A stretch of DNA of 64,000 nt. It comes from an uncultured Bacteroidales bacterium (lineage in GTDB: Bacteria; Bacteroidota; Bacteroidia; Bacteroidales; UBA932). Under the pieces are notes generated by a model, which worked only from the letters and a program-made list of their open reading frames with translations, was not told the DNA's origin and searched no databases. Every line of letters starts with the position of its first letter. Positions within the stretch are counted from its first letter, which is position 1. Shown piece after piece: positions 59,478 to 64,000 of this stretch. The position numbers were made by a program, and so were the translations under genes. The stretch covers positions 1 to 64,000 of the forward strand of contig CALVDH010000003.1 of the NCBI GenBank assembly GCA_944326235.1, in the 5' to 3' direction.

Positions 59478-60617
59478 ATGATTTACTTTTTAATATTACT
59501 TTTACTAATTTTAGGTGTGTTGTTGTATGATTTCGGCAATTCAAAAAGACAAAACGCGTATTATAAAATAATACTAATCATTTTTATATTATTATCCGGG
59601 ATAGCATATAAAGTAGGGGCTGATATTCCCAATTATATGAAGGAATTTGATACTTCAAAATGGAGTGATTTAAGAAATATATCTATATTAGGCAATCGAC
59701 AGTTTTTGTGGATATTTCTTCAGAATATTTGTAAAAGTATTATCGATAGTTTTAGCTTTTTCAAAATAATAATATCTGTAATTTTTTATTCAATACTCTT
59801 CAAATTTTTCAAGAATTATTCAGAACACTTTTTTACAGTTATTCTTATTTTTTTCGTAGTAATGTCTTTTGATATCAATTTTAATATTTTAAGACAATCA
59901 CTTGCTATTGCGTTTTTTATTTACTCTGTTAAATTTATAGAAAAGAATCACTATTTAAAATCATATATACTCATTTTTGTAGCCATTTTATTTCATAATA
60001 CAGCTGTAGTATTAATATTACTCCCGATATTAAATGCATTTGATTTAAGACGTCATTCTACAATAATCCCGTTTCTAAGTGCTGCAATAATTTTACTGTG
60101 TTTAATTTTTGTGCCTGAAATTGTGCAATTGATAAGTCAAAGCAATAACGATGTCGCAAAAATGGCTTTATACTACACAATGTCAGATGCATATAGTGAT
60201 TCGATGAGTTTGTCACCGATAATTGCTTTCCAAATATTATTTAAAATTATAATATTTCTATATTCATTAAAATACTCTAATTTAAAGAATATTGTGTTGC
60301 TCTCGTGCCTATTGTATATTGTTATTTTTGTGTTATCTATCAAAATAACAATTATGGGTAGGTTGTTATTATATTTTACACCTGCTTACTTGATTTGCCT
60401 GACGGAAGCAATATATATTGCTGCAGACAAATTTATAGTTAGGAGTCAGAGAAAGATTGTTGTTTTGTTGTTAGTATGGTTGTCATTAGTCATTCCTCTA
60501 CATAATTTGTATGAAATTAATCCTCGCTATCGCCAGCGACAATATATCCAGTATTTCCCATATTATTCTATTATCACTCAAAGAACAGATCCAATTAGAG
60601 AACAATTATTTAATTAA
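59478..60617 (+). CDS. EpsG-family polysaccharide polymerase (Wzy-like)
   Basis: This 379-residue membrane protein has about ten helices and the EpsG features VGADIPNYMKEFD and FNILRQSLAIAFFIYSVKFIEKNHYLKSYILIFVAILFHNTA. It would join repeat units outside the inner membrane. Base composition is strongly AT-rich. Confidence 0.85.
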   Translation: MIYFLILLLLILGVLLYDFGNSKRQNAYYKIILIIFILLSGIAYKVGADIPNYMKEFDTSKWSDLRNISILGNRQFLWIFLQNICKSIIDSFSFFKIIISVIFYSILFKFFKNYSEHFFTVILIFFVVMSFDINFNILRQSLAIAFFIYSVKFIEKNHYLKSYILIFVAILFHNTAVVLILLPILNAFDLRRHSTIIPFLSAAIILLCLIFVPEIVQLISQSNNDVAKMALYYTMSDAYSDSMSLSPIIAFQILFKIIIFLYSLKYSNLKNIVLLSCLLYIVIFVLSIKITIMGRLLLYFTPAYLICLTEAIYIAADKFIVRSQRKIVVLLLVWLSLVIPLHNLYEINPRYRQRQYIQYFPYYSIITQRTDPIREQLFN

Positions 60618-60670
60618 TAATTTTCTGGCTCTTAAAAAGAGGTTGCTAAAAATGATAAATTGTTTAACTT

Positions 60671-61867
60671 ATGATAGCTGTAGTTGCGCCATTTAATCCG
60701 AATGCAGTAGCAGATTTTTTGTCAGAAAATAATGTATTAAAAACAAATACATCAGCGACATCCGTTAATAATATGATACGGTGTTTAATAGAGCATAATC
60801 AAAAAGTATGTGTTTTTACAACATCATCTGCTGTGCTAAAGGATAAAGTCATTACTTATCAAAGTCCATACATTAAAATATATGTCATTGGAGTTAAATC
60901 TAATTTAGAAATTCTAACAAAATTCCCTTCAATAAAAAAGATTGCGAAGTCAATAAGCAACGTTATTAAAAAAGAAATAAATAACATCTCCATCATTCAT
61001 TGTCATTGGACATATGAATTTGCATATGCATGTCTTCCATTTAAAAGTGAAAAAAAAGTTTTTTGCACGATTAGAGATGTTGCCCCAATAATATGCCGCA
61101 GCATACCAATAAATCTTAAATTGTCTAATATTGTCAATAAAGTATATTGGATTTATAAAACATTTTTACAAACAAATCTACTGAAGAAAGCCAATTATAA
61201 CTATATTGCTAATAGTGTTTATACTAAAAATATCATTAATTCGATATACAAAATTAACAATATATCTATTGTCCCAAATTCTATTGAAACAGAGTTGATT
61301 TTACAAGATGCTCCAAAACAAAAATGCAGACATACATTCATAACGATTACTAGTTCTGTTGATATCAAAAGAAAAAATATATTGACACTTCTTAAAGCAT
61401 TTATAATTTATAAGGAAAAACACCAAGATGCAAAACTTAATATAATCGGAGCATACAATAAAAATAGAGCGGTTTATAAATATGTTAAGAAAAACAATCT
61501 TCTTAAATCTGTGATTTTTTACGGTCCTTTAGAGAGAGAGAGAATAATTACTTTAATAGATCAATCTTCATGCATGGTTCATCCTGCCACTGAAGAAACA
61601 TTCGGAAATACTCTTTTGGAAGGGATGGCAAGAAATATACCTATAATTGGAGGGGAATCGTCTGGAGCTGTGCCTGAGGTCTTAGGATTCGGAAAGTATG
61701 GAATTTTATGTAATGTTTTATCTCCGGAACAGATTTATGAAAAAATGGAATTAGTTAATGATGAGACATATACGGCAAAGATAATAAGACAAGCATCAGA
61801 TTCAGTTATAAGAAAATACTCAAACAATGCGATATATAAAAAATATAAGATGATATATAATATATAA
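60671..61867 (+). CDS. GT4-family glycosyltransferase
   Basis: This 398-residue GT-B enzyme has the Rossmann C-terminal block (VVHPATEETFGNTLLEGMARNIPIIGGESSGAVPEVLG) with the EX7E-type pattern of GT4 (E583-type glutamates in EETFGNTLLE). The N-terminal acceptor domain has CHWTYEFAYAC. The sugar donor is unknown. Confidence 0.88.
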   Translation: MIAVVAPFNPNAVADFLSENNVLKTNTSATSVNNMIRCLIEHNQKVCVFTTSSAVLKDKVITYQSPYIKIYVIGVKSNLEILTKFPSIKKIAKSISNVIKKEINNISIIHCHWTYEFAYACLPFKSEKKVFCTIRDVAPIICRSIPINLKLSNIVNKVYWIYKTFLQTNLLKKANYNYIANSVYTKNIINSIYKINNISIVPNSIETELILQDAPKQKCRHTFITITSSVDIKRKNILTLLKAFIIYKEKHQDAKLNIIGAYNKNRAVYKYVKKNNLLKSVIFYGPLERERIITLIDQSSCMVHPATEETFGNTLLEGMARNIPIIGGESSGAVPEVLGFGKYGILCNVLSPEQIYEKMELVNDETYTAKIIRQASDSVIRKYSNNAIYKKYKMIYNI

Positions 61868-62139
61868 TAATATTAATTGTGTGCAGAGCATATGCAAAGG
61901 AATATCTGTCCCAATTCATATTCCAGAAGCAGCATCTTTTAAACCTATATTTCATTATTGATTCTCAGTGCTTAGTTTGCTTTCAATATGTATGAATGCG
62001 ACTGAGTCCCAACAAATTTGCATAAGAACCTTGTTTCTTGTTTAGGGTTATTGTCTTCTAGAGAACAAAGATACGAAGCAACGTTAGGAATAAAGCAAGT
62101 GCCTTATAAAGTTTTATGCCTTTAAAACGTACATAAAAT
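61868..62139. other. Intergenic, 272 bp, no supported gene
   Basis: No coding frame, promoter box or strong hairpin can be supported. The long gap between two glycosyltransferase genes may mark a former gene. Confidence 0.4.
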
Positions 62140-63330
62140 ATGTATTATTTTATAGGAAGTTTATTCCCCATAAGTCTTTCAAAAGATATTTATAAACATT
62201 CAACTGGAAACATAGATAATGCAGCCAACTCATTGCAATGGAATTATATAGAAGGTTTTAAGCAGAATGATTGCGGACTTGAAATCGTAACGCTCCCAGG
62301 CGTCGGAACCTTCCCAAAAAACTATTCAAAGGCAGCGCTTCCCAAATCTGTGTTTGCCGTAGCACCGTCAATCTCAGGCAATTCTCTATCCTTTATAACA
62401 CTCCCTTTGCTCGGCCTGGTATCCCGTTATTATTCCTTAAGCAAATTCCTAAATAAGGAGAGCAGTGTGTCCGACAAGGATGTAATAATTGTTTATTCGT
62501 TAAAATCAGCTTTCTTATTAGCCTGTTGCGGACTGAAGAAAAAACTTAAAGATATTCATATTTGTGTGATAGTTCCTGATCTTCCGCAGTATATGTCAGA
62601 GTCTGGCAATAAGGTATACCGTTTTTTGAAAAGAATTGATAAAAAAATAATCGATAGGTGTTTAAAAAAAGCAGATACTTTTGTACTGCTATCTGATGCG
62701 ATGCATGATGCTCTAAATGTGGGGACACGGCCATGGGTTAGAATTGAGGGGATATCCGCAAATTATTCCGATAATATATTGTGTATGAAGCATCCTGGAT
62801 TTGTGTACTGCTATACCGGAACCCTGGATAAGAGATATGGAATTTTGAATTTATTGCATTCATTCATGCAGTTGGAAGGTGATGATTTGATGCTGTGGAT
62901 TTGTGGAAAAGGAAACGCAGAGGAATCTGTGAGAGAATGCTCTGAGAAAGACAACCGTATAAAATATTTCGGAATACTGTCCCACGATGAAGTATTAAAA
63001 AAACAGAAAGAAGCAACGGTTCTTGTGAATCCCAGGACTGGTGCAGGAGAATATACGAAATACTCATTCCCTTCAAAAACTATGGAATACATGGCATCCG
63101 GTACGCCATGCATAATGTATAACCTGCCTGCATTGCCGGAGGAATATAAGCCTCATATCTTTCTTATTGGCGATAATCAAGAGACATCTCTCTTAGATAA
63201 AATGCGTGATGTTTACAGTATACCAAAGGTAGAGCTGGAGAAATTCGGGAACGAAGCCAAGAACTTTATACAGCGAGAGAAAAATCCTAGGCGACAAGTC
63301 TCTCAAATGCTAAGCATGATAAATCAATAA
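62140..63330 (+). CDS. GT4-like glycosyltransferase
   Basis: This 396-residue protein shows a GT-B fold: VIVPDLPQYM, then FVYCYTGTLDKRYGILNLL and the donor-binding EYTKYSFPSKTMEYMASGTPCIMYNLPALPEEY. It resembles enzymes that extend the repeat unit. It is the last AT-rich gene of the locus. Confidence 0.85.
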   Translation: MYYFIGSLFPISLSKDIYKHSTGNIDNAANSLQWNYIEGFKQNDCGLEIVTLPGVGTFPKNYSKAALPKSVFAVAPSISGNSLSFITLPLLGLVSRYYSLSKFLNKESSVSDKDVIIVYSLKSAFLLACCGLKKKLKDIHICVIVPDLPQYMSESGNKVYRFLKRIDKKIIDRCLKKADTFVLLSDAMHDALNVGTRPWVRIEGISANYSDNILCMKHPGFVYCYTGTLDKRYGILNLLHSFMQLEGDDLMLWICGKGNAEESVRECSEKDNRIKYFGILSHDEVLKKQKEATVLVNPRTGAGEYTKYSFPSKTMEYMASGTPCIMYNLPALPEEYKPHIFLIGDNQETSLLDKMRDVYSIPKVELEKFGNEAKNFIQREKNPRRQVSQMLSMINQ

Positions 63331-63340
63331 ATTATAATTT

Positions 63341-64000
63341 ATGTCAGTATTTAAAGATAAAGTGCTCCTCATTACTGGCGGCACGGGCAGCTTCGGCAAC
63401 GCCGTCCTCCGCCGCTTCCTGGACAGCGACATCAGTGAGATCCGCATCTTCTCGCGCGACGAGAAGAAGCAGGACGACATGCGTCACAGGCTGCAGAACC
63501 CCAAGGTCAAGTTCTATATCGGCAACGTGCGCAACAAGCAGTCGGTGGACATCGCCATGCGCGGCGTGGACTACGTGTTCTCTGCGGCGGCCCTCAAACA
63601 GGTTCCCTCGTGCGAGTTCTTCCCGATGGAGGCCACCCGCACCAACGTGGAGGGCACCGAGAACGTGCTGCTCTCGGCCATAGAACATGGTGTCAAGAAT
63701 GTCGTTGTTCTCTCCACGGACAAGGCCGCCTATCCCATCAACGCGATGGGCATCTCGAAGGCCCTGATGGAGAAGGTCGCGATAGCCAAGGGCCGCGAGC
63801 TGGGCGAGGGCGCCGCCACGACCATCTGCTGCACGCGCTACGGCAACGTGATGGCCAGCCGCGGCAGCGTGATACCTCTGTGGGTGGAGCAGATGATGGA
63901 GGGCCAGCCCATCACCATCACGGACCCGAACATGACGCGCTTCATGATGACCCTTGACGACGCGGTGGACCTGGTGGTATACGCGTTCGAGCACGGCCAC
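63341..64000 (+). CDS. UDP-GlcNAc 4,6-dehydratase-type enzyme (CapE/WbjB/FlaA1 family), partial
   Basis: The first 220 residues of this family are present; the gene runs off the window. TGGTGSFGNAV is the NADP motif, SAAALKQVPSCEFFP the conserved active-site loop, and STDKAAYPINAMGISKALMEKV gives the catalytic Met-Lys typical of the group in place of the usual SDR Tyr-Lys. CapE/WbjB start UDP-L-FucNAc synthesis. Its DNA is GC-rich again. Confidence 0.9.
   Translation, partial: MSVFKDKVLLITGGTGSFGNAVLRRFLDSDISEIRIFSRDEKKQDDMRHRLQNPKVKFYIGNVRNKQSVDIAMRGVDYVFSAAALKQVPSCEFFPMEATRTNVEGTENVLLSAIEHGVKNVVVLSTDKAAYPINAMGISKALMEKVAIAKGRELGEGAATTICCTRYGNVMASRGSVIPLWVEQMMEGQPITITDPNMTRFMMTLDDAVDLVVYAFEHGH

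Overview
The window comes from a GC-rich member of the Bacteroidota, most likely a gut Bacteroidales of the Alistipes/Rikenellaceae type. This is inferred from the TAnnTTTG-type -7 promoter boxes found throughout, the methylmalonyl-CoA decarboxylase operon of the succinate-propionate route, a bacterial V-type ATPase lacking F, a UpxY-like NusG paralogue, and secreted GH92 and C69 enzymes. No rRNA or CRISPR array was seen. One tRNA-Lys(CTT) is present.

Layout. 1-2642: 5' part of pckA (minus strand) and recQ. 2632-4487: minus-strand tyrosine recombinase plus UpxY/NusG-like antiterminator. 4578-7282: three genes matching WbpB, WbpE and WbpD (2,3-diacetamido-uronic acid nucleotide-sugar synthesis). 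7322-10720: a zinc-active and a zinc-less M16 peptidase. 10894-14775: a REP-type transposase (RAYT) gene next to hairpin repeats, with the same repeats inverted on the far side of a MATE transporter/metallo-beta-lactamase-fold pair. 14991-22211: V-ATPase operon. 22332-28316: TPR-yebC-mce-mmdA-oadG-mmdC-mmdB. 28430-36851: housekeeping (recF, dciA-like, DUF4301, deoxyhypusine-synthase-like, ffh, folD, TlpA-like lipoprotein, M81 peptidase). 36852-38066: about 1.2 kb without a credible gene. 38067-46516: flavodoxin, HdeD, C69 dipeptidase, SDR, tRNA-Lys, GH92, Fe-S aldo/keto reductase. 46574-64000: a candidate phase-variable promoter followed by a polysaccharide locus running off the right edge.

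How it fits together. The Na+-type decarboxylase and the V-ATPase, whose K subunit carries the full set of known Na+ ligands, look like one sodium-based energy module. The right-hand locus encodes a Wzx/Wzy-type surface polysaccharide (Ugd, Wzx, aminotransferases, two ATP-grasp proteins, a WecF-like transferase, EpsG-like polymerase, two GT4 enzymes, a CapE-like dehydratase). Three RelE/ParE-type toxin-antitoxin pairs are threaded through it, and its middle (about 53.7-63.3 kb) is sharply AT-rich. A 29-bp inverted repeat (46573-46601 / 46724-46752) encloses a consensus promoter that now points away from this locus.

Most unusual structures: (1) the putative invertible promoter; (2) the RAYT with long hairpin-linker-hairpin repeats; (3) a nearly identical 55-bp core found in the loop of two very long terminator-like stems, with a 31-bp internally shortened form in a third; (4) a shared 60-bp promoter cassette ahead of two different toxin-antitoxin pairs.
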